The notes: a model not told the origin generated them from the letters alone. A stretch of 64,000 nt of DNA from Hyphomonadaceae bacterium JAD_PAG50586_4 (GCA_023242925.1 CP096134.1:1137944-1201943), one strand, 5' to 3'. Shown: positions 52,427 through 63,391, numbered from the stretch's first letter. Made by a program: numbers and translations.

Positions 52427-54389
52427 TCGTTTTCGCAGCCACCAGTTTCACGACATCGCCCATGATCTGGGTGATACGGAAATCCTTGGGCGTGTAAACG
52501 CCGGCGACGCCCATTTGGCGCAGCGCCAGCGCGTCGGCGGGTGGAATGATGCCGCCAACGATGAGTGGAACATTATCCAGGCCTTCGGCGCGCATCAGTC
52601 GCACGACTTCTTGCACGAGATCGAGGTGCGAACCGGAGAGTATGGAAAGCCCCACGGCGTGCGCCTTCTTTTCCTTGGCGGCTTTGACGATCTCGGCGGG
52701 CGTCAGGCGGATGCCCTCGTAGATCGCGTCCATGCCGACAGCGCGGGCGCGGGCGGCGATCTGCTCGGCGCCGTTGGAATGGCCGTCGAGGCCGGGCTTG
52801 CCGACGAGGAAGGTGAGCGTGCGGCCAAGCTTATCGCTAAGGGCGGCCACATCTTGCTTCACAGCATCGATGTCTTCGCCGCTGGAATCGATGACGACAG
52901 CGACGCCGGTGGGGCCGCGATACTCGCCGTAAACTTTGCGGAGCGTCGCTGCCCACTCGCCAGTGGTGACGCCAGCTTTCGCGGCGGCGATGGAGGCGGG
53001 CATAATATTCTTGTCTTCTTGTGCCGCCGCATGCAACGCCGCTAGCGCGGCTTCGACGGCTGCGCCGTCGCGGTTGCTGCGCCAAGCTTTGAGGCGCGCG
53101 ATCTGTTCGCCCTCGACGGCGAGATCGACGGTTTGGATATTTTTCTCGCCGGCTTCGAGCGGCGAGGGCTCGCCTTCAGTGAACGCGTTGACGCCGATCA
53201 CCTTCTGACCGCCGCGTTCAATGCCTTCGATGCGGCGGCGGTTGGAATCAACCAACGCGCCCTTCATGTAATCGACATTGGCGACGGCGCCGCCGCTGGC
53301 TTCGAGCTTGGCGAGCTCGGCGCGCGCGCCCTCGATGAGCTGCGCCACCTTGGCTTCGACGACCTTGGAGCCGTCGAACAAATCTTCGAATTCAAGCAAA
53401 TCGGTTTCGTAGGCGAGTACTTGCTGCATGCGCAAAGACCATTGTTGATCCCATGGGCGCGGCAGGCCGAGCGCTTCGTTCCAGGCTGGCAATTGCACAG
53501 CGCGGGCGCGGGCGTTCTTGGAGAGCGTGACTGCGAGCGTTTCGAGCAAGATGCGATAGACGTTGTTTTCCGCCTGCTGCTCGGTGAGGCCCAGCGAGTT
53601 CACTTGCACGCCATAGCGGAAGCGCAGCGCCTTCTCGTCGGTGACGCCATAGCGGTCGCGGCCAATCTCTTCCCAGAGCGCGGTGAAGGCGCGCATTTTA
53701 CAAAGCTCGGTGACGAAGCGCATGCCGGCGTTCACGAAGAACGACATGCGACTGAAGATGAGGCCGAAGCGTTCCGGTGCGATTTCGCCACGTGCTTTCA
53801 CTTCGTCGAGCACGGCGATGGCGGCGGCGAGGGCGAAGGCGAGTTCTTGCTCTGGCGTCGCGCCGGCTTCTTGCAAATGGTAGGAGCAGACGTTCATCGC
53901 GTTCCATTTCGGAATTGCGTCGAGGCTCCAGGCGATGGTGTCGGCGGTGAGTTTCAGGCTCGGCGCGGGCGGGAAGATGTAGGTGCCGCGCGAGAGATAT
54001 TCTTTGAGGATGTCGTTTTGTGTCGTGCCGGTGAGCTTCCGCGGATCGGCGCCTTGCTCTTCTGCGAGCGACACATAGAGCGCGAGCAGCCAAGCGGCCG
54101 GCGCGTTGATCGTCATCGACGTGTTCATCTGATCGAGCGGGATCTGATCGAACAGCGCGCGCATGTCGCCCAGATGGCCGATCGGCACGCCGACCTTGCC
54201 GACTTCGCCGCGCGCAAGGATGTGGTCGCTGTCATAGCCGGTCTGCGTCGGCAGATCGAAGGCGACCGAGAGGCCGGTTTGGCCTTTCGCTAAATTCGCG
54301 CGGTAAAGCTTGTTGGATTCGGCCGGCGTCGAGTGGCCGGCATAGGTCCGGAAAATCCAAGGCGGATCGGGGGCGTGTTGAAAGGTCAT
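52419..54389 (-). CDS. ecm: Ethylmalonyl-CoA mutase (B12-dependent)
   Basis: Converts (2R)-ethylmalonyl-CoA to methylsuccinyl-CoA. 656 residues as one chain: the substrate barrel from WIFRTYAGHSTPAESNKLYRANLAKGQTGLSVAFDLPTQTGYDSDH (given here in parts: WIFRTYAGHSTPAESNKLYR, then GQTGLSVAFDLPTQTGYDSD), and the C-terminal cobalamin domain with GKPGLDGHSNGAEQIAARA (His ligand), where methylmalonyl-CoA mutases read QDGHDRGAKVIA. DGHSNGAEQIA and the single-chain length mark it as Ecm/MeaA. Operon with the methyltransferase and GNAT; the frame could start as early as 54473. Confidence 0.9.
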   Translation of the reverse strand: MTFQHAPDPPWIFRTYAGHSTPAESNKLYRANLAKGQTGLSVAFDLPTQTGYDSDHILARGEVGKVGVPIGHLGDMRALFDQIPLDQMNTSMTINAPAAWLLALYVSLAEEQGADPRKLTGTTQNDILKEYLSRGTYIFPPAPSLKLTADTIAWSLDAIPKWNAMNVCSYHLQEAGATPEQELAFALAAAIAVLDEVKARGEIAPERFGLIFSRMSFFVNAGMRFVTELCKMRAFTALWEEIGRDRYGVTDEKALRFRYGVQVNSLGLTEQQAENNVYRILLETLAVTLSKNARARAVQLPAWNEALGLPRPWDQQWSLRMQQVLAYETDLLEFEDLFDGSKVVEAKVAQLIEGARAELAKLEASGGAVANVDYMKGALVDSNRRRIEGIERGGQKVIGVNAFTEGEPSPLEAGEKNIQTVDLAVEGEQIARLKAWRSNRDGAAVEAALAALHAAAQEDKNIMPASIAAAKAGVTTGEWAATLRKVYGEYRGPTGVAVVIDSSGEDIDAVKQDVAALSDKLGRTLTFLVGKPGLDGHSNGAEQIAARARAVGMDAIYEGIRLTPAEIVKAAKEKKAHAVGLSILSGSHLDLVQEVVRLMRAEGLDNVPLIVGGIIPPADALALRQMGVAGVYTPKDFRITQIMGDVVKLVAAKTSA

Positions 54390-54447
54390 CGCCGCGCCAC
54401 CGAACAGGTTTTTATGCTGCACTGCAAGGTGGCGCGGCGAGGCGCCG

Positions 54448-54711
54448 CTATCTCGCCCGTCGGACGAGGCCAACCAGCACCAGCAGCACTACTGCGCCAA
54501 TGGTGGCGTAAGCGATGCTGGTCACGAGTGGATTGACCAGGCTGAAACTGACGCCGAGCCGCGGCAACAACCAGCCCGCCAGGAATGCGCCGATAATGCC
54601 GACCACGAGATTGCCGACCAAGCCGAGGCCGTAGCCCTTAACGATCACGCCAGCCAGCCAGCCGGCGACGATCCCAACCACCAACCAGATGATGAGGGTC
54701 TGAAGGTCCAT
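54448..54711 (-). CDS. GlsB/YeaQ/YmgE-family membrane protein
   Basis: 87 residues, three hydrophobic helices with Gly-rich turns: TLIIWLVVGIVAGWLAGVIVKGYGLGLVGNLVVGIIGAFLAGWLLP is the transglycosylase-associated family pattern. ATG 54711 after AGGAG. Stress-associated in several bacteria; mechanism unknown. 58 bases upstream of ecm on the same strand, so may share its transcript. Confidence 0.9.
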   Translation of the reverse strand: MDLQTLIIWLVVGIVAGWLAGVIVKGYGLGLVGNLVVGIIGAFLAGWLLPRLGVSFSLVNPLVTSIAYATIGAVVLLVLVGLVRRAR

Positions 54712-54802
54712 GAGGCGTCTCCTTGTGCGCCCGCACACACTCGAATGAGGGCCGCGAGGCTGGCGGAGTGTAGCACCCTGGCGCCGTCCTGGCGGCTTTT
54801 CC

Positions 54803-55453
54803 TCAAGCGTGCGGCTTGTTCCGCTTCCACAATTCGAAAACCAAAGCCTGCAGATCTTCAAAGCGCAGGCGAGAGCCGTGCACGCTGAGCGTATAGCTAG
54901 ACTGAACAGCCTGCGGCGCGCGCGCAAGGTCCACGTCGAAGGCGAGGAAGGGTTGGCCGCCAATCGTGCCGCTGCTGACGCCGCCGATATCGCGCCAAGC
55001 GACAGACCAAGTGCGGCCCCCGAAGGTGCGCACGCCATCCTGGTCGATGCGGGCGAGCGGCTTGTCGGTGAACGCGCGCCAGAGAATGAAGAGGCCGCCA
55101 AGGCCAAAGAACACGCCGCCTACATAGCCTGCGATCGAAACCACAGGCCGATTGTCCGCTGCGGCGAGCGGGGCGAGGAGCGTACAGCCGGCCGCCATGG
55201 CGATCGCCGCGATGGCCATGCCGGTGAGTTGAACGCGATCGGGCTGGATTGTCAGGCCGCCTTCGCTGTCCAGCGCCGCGCGCTGATGGGGCACAAATTG
55301 CATGAGGCCGACGAGCGCGCACGCGCCGAAGAAAACGGTGGCCCCTAACGCCATCACCCGATCCGCCGGGTCGCCTTCGATCAGTAGAAATACACCAATG
55401 GCGACAAAGGCGAGGCTCATCAGCGTGAGACCAATATCTTTGCCCTTCGCCAT
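54803..55453 (-). CDS. STM3941-like membrane protein
   Basis: 216 residues. Four hydrophobic segments (about 10-27, 33-52, 78-95, 100-125) then a soluble domain around IDQDGVRTFGGRTWSVAWRDIGGVSSGTIGG and LSVHGSRLRFEDLQALVFELWK, which reads like PH-like bacterial domains of the STM3941 group. Function unknown. Starts on the last base of the sdaA stop (TGATG), so coupled to it. Confidence 0.65.
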   Translation of the reverse strand: MAKGKDIGLTLMSLAFVAIGVFLLIEGDPADRVMALGATVFFGACALVGLMQFVPHQRAALDSEGGLTIQPDRVQLTGMAIAAIAMAAGCTLLAPLAAADNRPVVSIAGYVGGVFFGLGGLFILWRAFTDKPLARIDQDGVRTFGGRTWSVAWRDIGGVSSGTIGGQPFLAFDVDLARAPQAVQSSYTLSVHGSRLRFEDLQALVFELWKRNKPHA

Positions 55454-56826
55454 CAGCACTCCACCACATTCACCGCCAAGCCGCCTTGGCTGGTTTCTTT
55501 GTATTTCGATGACATATCGAGGCCGGTTTGGCGCATGGTTTCGATGACTTGGTCGAGCGACACTTTGGTGGCGCCGGTGGTGTGGAGCGCCAGGCGCGCA
55601 GCGTTGACGGCTTTCACTGCGCCGATGGCGTTGCGTTCGATGCATGGGATTTGCACGAGGCCCCCGACAGGATCGCAGGTGAGGCCGAGATTGTGCTCCA
55701 TGCCGATCTCGGCGGCGTTGGCGACCTGTTGTGGTGTGCCGCCCCATACAGCGGCAAGGCCAGCTGCGGCCATCGAGCACGCAACGCCGACTTCACCTTG
55801 GCAGCCCATCTCGGCGCCGGAGATCGAGGCGCGTTGCTTGTAGAGGAGGCCGACGCCCCCAGCCGTAAGCAGGAAGATGCGGGTCTTGGGGGCGAGGTCG
55901 CCTTCGCTGCAATAATGGCGCAACACTGCGGGAATAATGCCCGCCGCGCCATTGGTGGGCGCGGTGACGACTTGGCCGCCAGCGGCGTTCTCTTCGTTCA
56001 CGGCCATCGCATAGACGTTCAGCCAATCGAATAGGCGCTCGGGTTCATTGGCTGCGCCGGCGCTGTTCATTTTGCGCCAAAGTTCCGGGGCGCGGCGTTG
56101 CACTTTCAGGCCACCCGGAAGTTCGCCGGTGCGGATAAGACCCCGATCGATGCAAGCGCGCATGACCTCGCCGATGCGATCAAGTTTGGCTTCGGTTTCG
56201 GCGCGCGAGCGCATCGCGTCTTCGTTGGCGAGAATGATGTCGGCGACGCTGACGTTCTCCCGGTCGCAAGCTTCGAGCAGATCGGCGGCGGAGCCGAACG
56301 GGTGTGGGACGCTGATGCGCGAAGCGATGAGATCGCCGTCCACCGGCGTTTCAAGTTGGCGGCGCGTGGCGATGAAGCCGCCGCCTGTCGAATAATATTC
56401 TTCGCTCGCGAGCACGGCGCCGTCGCCATTGTACGCGGTGAGCTTCATGCCGTTGGGATGCAGCTTCGGCATCACATCGTAAGCGAAGACGATGTCTTGC
56501 GCGGGATCGAACGCGATCGCGCGGCCGCTAGGCAAATGAATGTGCTTTTCCGCGTGCACGTGCGCGACGATGTGATCGGCTTGCGCGGGATCGAGTGTTT
56601 CGGGTTCTAGGCCGGCAAGCCCGAGGATCACGGCTTTGGGCGTCGCATGGCCCGCGCCGGTAAGCGCGAGTGAGCCTTGCAGTTCAACGACGATACGCTG
56701 CGTGGCGGCCAGTGTACGGGCGCGTTCCAAACTATCGACAAAGCGCTTGGCGATGCGGATCGGGCCGACCGTGTGTGAGCTTGAGGGGCCGATGCCGACG
56801 CGGAAGAGGTCCAGAACGGAAAGCAT
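55453..56826 (-). CDS. sdaA: L-serine ammonia-lyase, iron-sulphur type
   Basis: Deaminates L-serine to pyruvate. 457 residues with the small domain first: [27 protein letters not shown] (substrate/Ser loop), then [56 protein letters not shown] (Fe-S Cys) and [23 protein letters not shown] (further Fe-S Cys). C-terminus GLAVNVVEC carries the family's terminal Cys, which can block the active site. One-chain form, normal length. Divergent from ccr. Confidence 0.96.
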   Translation of the reverse strand: MLSVLDLFRVGIGPSSSHTVGPIRIAKRFVDSLERARTLAATQRIVVELQGSLALTGAGHATPKAVILGLAGLEPETLDPAQADHIVAHVHAEKHIHLPSGRAIAFDPAQDIVFAYDVMPKLHPNGMKLTAYNGDGAVLASEEYYSTGGGFIATRRQLETPVDGDLIASRISVPHPFGSAADLLEACDRENVSVADIILANEDAMRSRAETEAKLDRIGEVMRACIDRGLIRTGELPGGLKVQRRAPELWRKMNSAGAANEPERLFDWLNVYAMAVNEENAAGGQVVTAPTNGAAGIIPAVLRHYCSEGDLAPKTRIFLLTAGGVGLLYKQRASISGAEMGCQGEVGVACSMAAAGLAAVWGGTPQQVANAAEIGMEHNLGLTCDPVGGLVQIPCIERNAIGAVKAVNAARLALHTTGATKVSLDQVIETMRQTGLDMSSKYKETSQGGLAVNVVEC

Positions 56827-57010
56827 TGTCTTGGTTATTTCCCGAACGCGCGGTCGGCGCTGGCGGTGCTTACACGCGCGCGTTGGCAACCGCCATCGTG
56901 CTTTACGCTAGGAAACCGGGGGCGCGGCGCCGCTTGGCGCGCCAGGGCATTGACGACCTGCCTAAAAGATGTCCCATTGTGCGCTGCAGCATAAAAGACG
57001 AGAGCGCGTC

Positions 57011-58278
<1,268 letters not shown>

Positions 58279-58282
<4 letters not shown>

Positions 58283-59127
58283 GGCGCGACGCAGCTATCC
58301 CAAATATTGGTTTGACCGTTTGTCATGACGTTGAGGGCGCCGCCTTCAATGCTGAGCGAAAGCGTATACGCATCGCCGCGCGCACCCGCTGGTTCGAGCA
58401 CGCGTGTGCGCACGACGTAATCGAAGCCGTCGGTGTTTTGCTGAACGCTGAGCACCTGGTGGCGATAAGTCGGCGTGGCCGGCATGGTGAAGATCAGCAC
58501 ATCGCCTTCGGCTGAAATGGTTGGGCCGGCCCCGCAGGCGATTGCGCTCCAATTGTATTGGCCAGCTAAGGCGTCCGGCGCTGACGCAGGCGCGTTCGCC
58601 GTGCGTTGGCCGCTCAAATTCGTCCAGGCAAACCAGGCGATCGCGCCGACCAGGATCAAAGCCACGAGAGGGACGAGGGGCGACTGGCCCTGGCGTGGTG
58701 AAGCTTGGGGCGTCGGCGCTTTGGCTGGCGATGGCGTGCCAGCAGTTTGGCCGACGATGCGGTCCAGGGCGCGTTCACCATCGCGGCGATAATCGAGCCA
58801 TTGGGTGTTGCGCAGATAATAATCGACACCGGCCGCTGGCTCGGTCGCGTCGATACGGATGGGGATGAAGGGCTTGTCGTAATGGCTGGCGAGCTCAAGC
58901 TCGCGCTTCACCGCCTTGGACCCATTGGATGCGGCGCTGAGCACTACGGCGCAGCCAGAGCATGCCTGGATCGCCTCAGTGATCGCGTCGGCGTAGATCG
59001 CGCGTGGGGGAATGTCGCGTCCCGCTACCCAGCAAGGAATGGCGTGCGCCTCAAGATAAGCGACGATCCGATTGACGACCGCTTCGTCCTCGTTGGCATG
59101 GCTGATGAACAGGCGCTGCTGGGACAT
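58279..59127 (-). CDS. TIR-domain protein with a transmembrane helix and extracytoplasmic domain
   Basis: 282 residues. TIR_2-type domain (1-125): RLFISHANEDEAVVNRIVAYLEAHAIPCWVAGRDI, CAVVLSAASNGSKAVKRELELASHYDKPFIPIRID; VKRELELA holds the Glu expected of TIR NADases. A Pro/Gln linker, one helix (LVPLVALILVGAIAWFAWTNL, about 150-170) and a small beta-rich C-terminal domain with two Cys follow. Orientation should leave TIR inside and the tail outside. Role unknown: immune-type effector or signalling. Confidence 0.85.
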
Positions 59128-59324
59128 TGCTCCTCCAACTTCGTGGTCTAGCGCGTCACCGCATGGTGGTTAAAGCGCCTAAACGGTACATTTGCGCCTG
59201 TTTGCGTTTTGGGACGTCGGCGCACTTCGCGCGCCAGGTGGCTTTTGTATCGTTTTGGGGCGCGTATTACGGCGCCGCATCTGCAAAGCGCCCTCCGAGC
59301 TTACTGAAAAGCAAGGAGAAGAAC

Positions 59325-60218
59325 GTGGGTCTCGCGAATAAGATTTTGGCGACTGCCGCTGTACTCAGCGTCGTCGCTTTTGCGCCGGCGGCGTCCGCCG
59401 GCGGCACGCACGGTGGCTGCGGCTACAATTGCAGCGGCGGCAATGGCGGCGCGAACGCCGAAGCCAATGCCTACGCGCAAGGCGGCAATGCGACCAACAA
59501 CAATTCGGTCCGCAACGACAATTGGAACCAGAACGAAAATCAGAACCAGAACTGGAACAACAACGAGAACCAGAACTGGAACGAGAATCGGAACGAGAAC
59601 TGGAACCAGAACGAAAACCGCAACCAGAATTCAAACACCAATTCGGCCAACGCCTCGAACTCGAACACGAACAACGCGTCGAATTCGAACACGGTGACGG
59701 CGAACGGTGGTTCGGCCACAGCGTCCAACAGCAACACCAACAGCGCTGACAATTCGAACTCGAACAATTCGAGCCAGACGGTCAACGTCAATAACAATGA
59801 TCGTCGCGATCCGGTCCATACGGCTTACGCCGCTGGCCTCACCGCGGGCGAAGACACCTGCATGGGTTCGAGCTCGTTCGGCGCTCAAGCCGTGACGTTC
59901 GGTCTCTCGGTCGGCACCACCTGGCGCGACCAGAACTGCCAACGCTTGAAGAACTCGCGTCAGCTGGTGGCTCTTGGCTATCACCAAGCCGCGACCGCTC
60001 TGATGTGCGTGGACGAAGACGTCCGCCACGCCATGGAGCAAGCCGGCACGCCGTGCCCGACGGGTGGTTCGCAACCGGTCGCCGCCGTGGTCCCGGCTCC
60101 GGTCGTGGTCGCTGCTGCGCCGCAAGCCGCTCCGGCCCCGGTCGTTGTTGAAACGCCTGCGCCTGCGCCGCGTCCGCGTCGCCCGCGCCGCATCTTCTAC
60201 GGCGAAAAGTCGAACTAA
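59325..60218 (+). CDS. Secreted Asn-rich low-complexity protein
   Basis: 297 residues from GTG 59325 after AAGGAG. Signal peptide ATAAVLSVVAFAPAASA; a Gly/Asn head; about 100 residues of Asn with Gln, Glu, Arg and Trp (NWNQNENQN-type repeats) then Ser/Thr/Asn; a roughly 110-residue folded domain with four Cys (EDTCMGSS, DQNCQRL, LMCVDED, TPCPTG); and a Pro/Ala/Val tail ending RPRRPRRIFYGE. Polar Asn/Gln repeats resemble amyloid or matrix-forming proteins; no homologue is recognised. The gap 59128-59324 holds no gene. Confidence 0.85.
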   Translation: MGLANKILATAAVLSVVAFAPAASAGGTHGGCGYNCSGGNGGANAEANAYAQGGNATNNNSVRNDNWNQNENQNQNWNNNENQNWNENRNENWNQNENRNQNSNTNSANASNSNTNNASNSNTVTANGGSATASNSNTNSADNSNSNNSSQTVNVNNNDRRDPVHTAYAAGLTAGEDTCMGSSSFGAQAVTFGLSVGTTWRDQNCQRLKNSRQLVALGYHQAATALMCVDEDVRHAMEQAGTPCPTGGSQPVAAVVPAPVVVAAAPQAAPAPVVVETPAPAPRPRRPRRIFYGEKSN

Positions 60219-60242
60219 GCTCTGGGAAGTGAAGACCCACGA

Positions 60243-60270
60243 AGCGGCCCTGGAAACAGGGCCGCTTTTC
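60243..60270 (+). terminator. Intrinsic terminator of the Asn-rich gene
   Basis: AGCGGCCCT / AGGGCCGCT, perfect 9-bp stem with loop GGAAAC, followed by TTTCGTTT. Confidence 0.85.
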
Positions 60271-60301
60271 GTTTGTGCGCGCGCCGGGCATAAGCGCGCG
60301 C

Positions 60302-60916
60302 ATGTTGGGTATTCTCGGCCGCGTCACCTCGATCAATGTTCGCAAAGTGTTGTGGACCGTCGATGAGCTTGGGCTGGTCTATCAGCGCGAGGATTGGGGC
60401 TTGCCGCTCCGCGATCCCAACACAGCGGAATTCCGCGCGCTTAATCCCAACGCCCAAGTGCCAGTGCTTATCGATGGCGAGTTCGTGCTGTGGGAGAGCA
60501 ATGCGATCATGCGCTATTTGGCTGAAGGATCGTCGCTGTTGCCGGCAGACGCCCGCGCACGCGCGCTGGTGGAGCAATGGCTCGGATGGCAGGCGACCGA
60601 GCTGAATTTCGCGTGGAGCTATGCGGCGATGGCGCTGGTGCGCAAAGCGCCGGGCTATGACGACGCGGCGCGGGTCGCAGACTCGCTGCGCGTGTGGACT
60701 GCGAAGATGCACATTCTCGAAGAGCGCCTGGCCGAGACGGGCGCCTACGCGGCCGGAGCGGATTTCAGCTTGGCCGATATTGCGCTTGGGCTCTCCGTGC
60801 ATCGCTGGTTCGGCGGCGATTTCGAGCGCCCGGACTTGGCGCATGTCAACGCCTATTACGCGCGGGTGCGGTCGCGGGCGGCCGCGCGGCCTCACTTTGA
60901 CGCCGCGACACCGTGA
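60302..60916 (+). CDS. Glutathione S-transferase
   Basis: 204 residues. ATG 60302 gives the thioredoxin-like domain: LGRVTSINVRKVLWTVDELGLVYQREDWG, NPNAQVPVLIDGEFVLWESNAIMRYLAEG (glutathione-binding P and E-S). Helical C-terminal domain with AAGADFSLADIALGLSVHRWF, the N-capping box. Conjugates glutathione to electrophiles or acts in redox; substrate unknown. Alternative ATG at 60275 falls inside the terminator stem. Confidence 0.92.
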   Translation: MLGILGRVTSINVRKVLWTVDELGLVYQREDWGLPLRDPNTAEFRALNPNAQVPVLIDGEFVLWESNAIMRYLAEGSSLLPADARARALVEQWLGWQATELNFAWSYAAMALVRKAPGYDDAARVADSLRVWTAKMHILEERLAETGAYAAGADFSLADIALGLSVHRWFGGDFERPDLAHVNAYYARVRSRAAARPHFDAATP

Positions 60917-60990
60917 GCGGCGCCGTGCGGCGTTGACGGGGGCGCAGGGCGGGGCGCTAAATACCTGAAAGATTGCGGGGGTGCGCTTTC

Positions 60991-62469
60991 ATGGTGCGAT
61001 TGATTTTGGCGGGCTTGGCCGTCGTCCTTTTGGCTGTGGCGGGGTTCGTCGGCTACCGGACGATGTCCTTCACCGCGCCGCCGCCGCCGGCGGAGACGGC
61101 GATCCCGGCGACTGGCGAATATCAGATCGATGTGAGCGCTGCCGCGCAGCATCTGTCGCAAGCGATCCAGTTCCCGACGGTGTCGTTGGTCAGCGTCGAG
61201 GAAGACCGCACGCCATTTCTGAATCTGCATGCGTGGCTGCAGCAAACCTATCCGGCGTTTCACGCGGTGGCGCGACGCGAAACGATCAATGAGCTGTCAT
61301 TGCTCTACACCTGGGAAGGCAGTGATCCGGGGCAGCCGCCGATTGTATTGCTGGCGCACCAGGATGTGGTGCCCGTGCCGGACGATACGCGCGCGGCGTG
61401 GCGCGTCGATCCATTTGGCGGCGTCATCCAAGAAGACGCGATTTGGGGCCGTGGCTCGATCGACGACAAGGGTTCGCTCGTTACTCTGATGGAAGCGGCG
61501 GAGTTTTTGGCGCGGCAAGGCCGCCAGCCGGTGCGCACGATCATCTTCGCGTTCGGCCATGACGAAGAGATTGGCGGCGACGACGGTGCGATCGCGATGG
61601 CGGAAGCGCTAAGAGCGCGCGGCGTGCGCGCTTGGTTTGTGCTCGATGAAGGCATGGCCGCGATCGACAATCACCCGCTGACGGGCGGGCCAGCCTCGAT
61701 GATCGGCATCGCCGAGCGCGGTTTCGGCACGCTGCGTGTGCATGCAATAGGCCAACCCGGGCATAGCTCGATGCCGCCGCCGGAGACCGCCGTGTCGTCT
61801 GTGGCGGAGGCGGTCGATCGCATACATTCCATGCCGATCGCGCAACGCCTTGAAGGCGGGCCGGCGCTGGAGATGATGCGTGCGCTGGCGCCGGAGCTGT
61901 CGCTGACCAATCGTATGGCGGTGGCGAATGAATGGCTGTTTGCGCCGGTGCTGCGCGCGCGCATGTCGGAAAATCCCACCGCGCGGGCGCTGATGGGGAC
62001 CACGCTCGCGCCGACCATGATCAATGGCGGCGTGCGACCGAACGTGTTGCCGGCTGAAGCGACGGCGATGATCAATTTCCGCTTTCATCCACGTGATACG
62101 GCGGGCGACATTCTCCAGCGTGCACGTGCTGAAGTCTCCGGCATGGAAGGCGTGGACGTGGATTGGGCCGAACCGCCGCGTGACGCGACCTCTGTGTCGA
62201 GCACGACGAGCACGAGTTATGCGCTGCTCGCCGCACTCTCGCGCGACATCTTGCCGGACGCGCCGGTGGCGCCGGGCCTCGTGCTCGCGGGCACGGATTC
62301 GCGGCATTATTCGGAGGTGGCGGAGAACGTCTATCGCTTCCAGCCGATGATGTTCTCGACCGATGACCTCGCCGGCATTCACGGCACGAATGAGCGCCTG
62401 ACTTTGGCCAACCTTGAGCGCACGATCCGATTCTATATCGGCCTGATCGAAGCCGGGGCGATGCAATGA
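60991..62469 (+). CDS. Membrane-anchored M20 peptidase (PM20D1/carboxypeptidase S-like)
   Basis: 492 residues, N-terminal anchor MVRLILAGLAVVLLAVAGFV, then two-metal M20 peptidase: VLLAHQDVVPVPDDTRAAW (His, Asp), GRGSIDDKGSLVTLMEAAEFL (bridging Asp), AFGHDEEIGGDDGA (Glu pair) and IHGTNERLTLANLE (last His). PM20D1-type enzymes cleave or form N-acyl amino acids; here the location is outward-facing. Overlaps the following inhibitor gene by ATGA, so they are one transcript. Confidence 0.9.
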   Translation: MVRLILAGLAVVLLAVAGFVGYRTMSFTAPPPPAETAIPATGEYQIDVSAAAQHLSQAIQFPTVSLVSVEEDRTPFLNLHAWLQQTYPAFHAVARRETINELSLLYTWEGSDPGQPPIVLLAHQDVVPVPDDTRAAWRVDPFGGVIQEDAIWGRGSIDDKGSLVTLMEAAEFLARQGRQPVRTIIFAFGHDEEIGGDDGAIAMAEALRARGVRAWFVLDEGMAAIDNHPLTGGPASMIGIAERGFGTLRVHAIGQPGHSSMPPPETAVSSVAEAVDRIHSMPIAQRLEGGPALEMMRALAPELSLTNRMAVANEWLFAPVLRARMSENPTARALMGTTLAPTMINGGVRPNVLPAEATAMINFRFHPRDTAGDILQRARAEVSGMEGVDVDWAEPPRDATSVSSTTSTSYALLAALSRDILPDAPVAPGLVLAGTDSRHYSEVAENVYRFQPMMFSTDDLAGIHGTNERLTLANLERTIRFYIGLIEAGAMQ

Positions 62470-62909
62470 TGCGTGCGCTCGCGCTTGTGCTCATGGTGAC
62501 GGCATGTTCGCCGGCGCCGGAGGTGAACGAGGAGCCCACACCGACAATTGAAGCATTGGCGCCAGAGCCCCAGGTTGCCGACCCAGAGCTCAATTATGGC
62601 GACGCAGGCCAGCAACGCGACGTGAGTGTCGATCGTCCGTTTGCCGTGGTGCTGCCCAGCGAGAGCTCGACGGGACTGATCTGGAATGTGGTGGAGACGC
62701 CGCCCTTTGTCTTAGAGGCCGGCGAAGGCGCGGTGCGATTGGCGCAAGACGCGATACAAGGGGCCATGCCGGGCGCCTCCACACCGCACCCATTTTATTT
62801 CGTGGCGCGGGCGGCGGGTTCGGGTGACCTTGTGCTTCAGCAAGTCCGGTTCGACGGTAGCGAAGATCAGGCCGGCGAGACGTTTCGCGTGACGATTGTG
62901 GCGCGCTAA
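62466..62909 (+). CDS. Chagasin-like (I42) protease-inhibitor lipoprotein, first copy
   Basis: 147 residues; lipobox VTACSPA. The mature part follows I42 order: a first loop SSTGLIWNVVE (the NPTTGY position), a variable middle PGASTPHPFYFVARAAGSG, and a last loop LQQVRFDGSEDQ in place of RPW. It has the framework but altered contact loops, so it may bind another target. Linked by ATGA to the M20 peptidase upstream. Confidence 0.8.
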   Translation: MMRALALVLMVTACSPAPEVNEEPTPTIEALAPEPQVADPELNYGDAGQQRDVSVDRPFAVVLPSESSTGLIWNVVETPPFVLEAGEGAVRLAQDAIQGAMPGASTPHPFYFVARAAGSGDLVLQQVRFDGSEDQAGETFRVTIVAR

Positions 62910-62941
62910 GCGCGCGGGAAGCAGGAAGCAGGAGCGATGCA

Positions 62942-63391
62942 ATGATCCGCGTAATGCTGATGGCGGCGGCTTTAATTGCGTGCTCGCCGACGCAGGAAGC
63001 CCAAGAGGAGAGCGCGCCCGTGAGCAATCAAGCGGCGCCGGCGCCGACGCCGGAGGATGTCGTCGTGCGCATTACGGCCGCGCAAGCGGGGCAGGTGGTC
63101 GAGGTTGGCGTGAACCAACGCTTTGCGATCGAACTGGTGGGCGTGCCGACCGCGGGCTATGTGTGGACGCCTGCGCAATTGCCGGCGTTTGTGACGCGCG
63201 CGGGCGAAGCTTCGGGCAACACGTCGCAAGCGCAGAGCCAACCGGGCTTCACCGGCGGTAATCATTGGGAAGTGCTGATGTTCACCGCGACCGCGCCCGG
63301 CACGGGCGAGCTGGTGGTCGAGCAGCGGCGTCCTTGGGAAAGCAATGAGCCGGCCAACGCCGTTTTCCGCGTTACGATCGTTGCGCGCTGA
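62942..63391 (+). CDS. Chagasin-like (I42) protease-inhibitor lipoprotein, second copy
   Basis: 149 residues; lipobox LIACSPT. Clear chagasin loops: VPTAGYVWTP (NPTTGY loop), GGNHWEVLMFTATAPGTGEL (GxxG loop) and VEQRRPWESNE (RPW loop), the three that wedge into papain-like cysteine proteases. Outward-facing, so it would guard the periplasm or surface. Tandem paralogue of the previous gene, 32 bases downstream. Its end overlaps the convergent gene by 20 bases. Confidence 0.88.
   Translation: MIRVMLMAAALIACSPTQEAQEESAPVSNQAAPAPTPEDVVVRITAAQAGQVVEVGVNQRFAIELVGVPTAGYVWTPAQLPAFVTRAGEASGNTSQAQSQPGFTGGNHWEVLMFTATAPGTGELVVEQRRPWESNEPANAVFRVTIVAR

Noticed and set aside
53133..54293. 386-residue plus-strand open frame
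   Set aside because: Antisense shadow of ecm with no recognisable motif.
59365..59797. Repetitive open frames on both strands inside the Asn-rich gene (Ser/Gly/Arg- and Leu/Phe-rich)
   Set aside because: Frame-shifted or reversed reading of the AAC/CAG repeats; only the signal-peptide frame has ribosome site, start and terminator.
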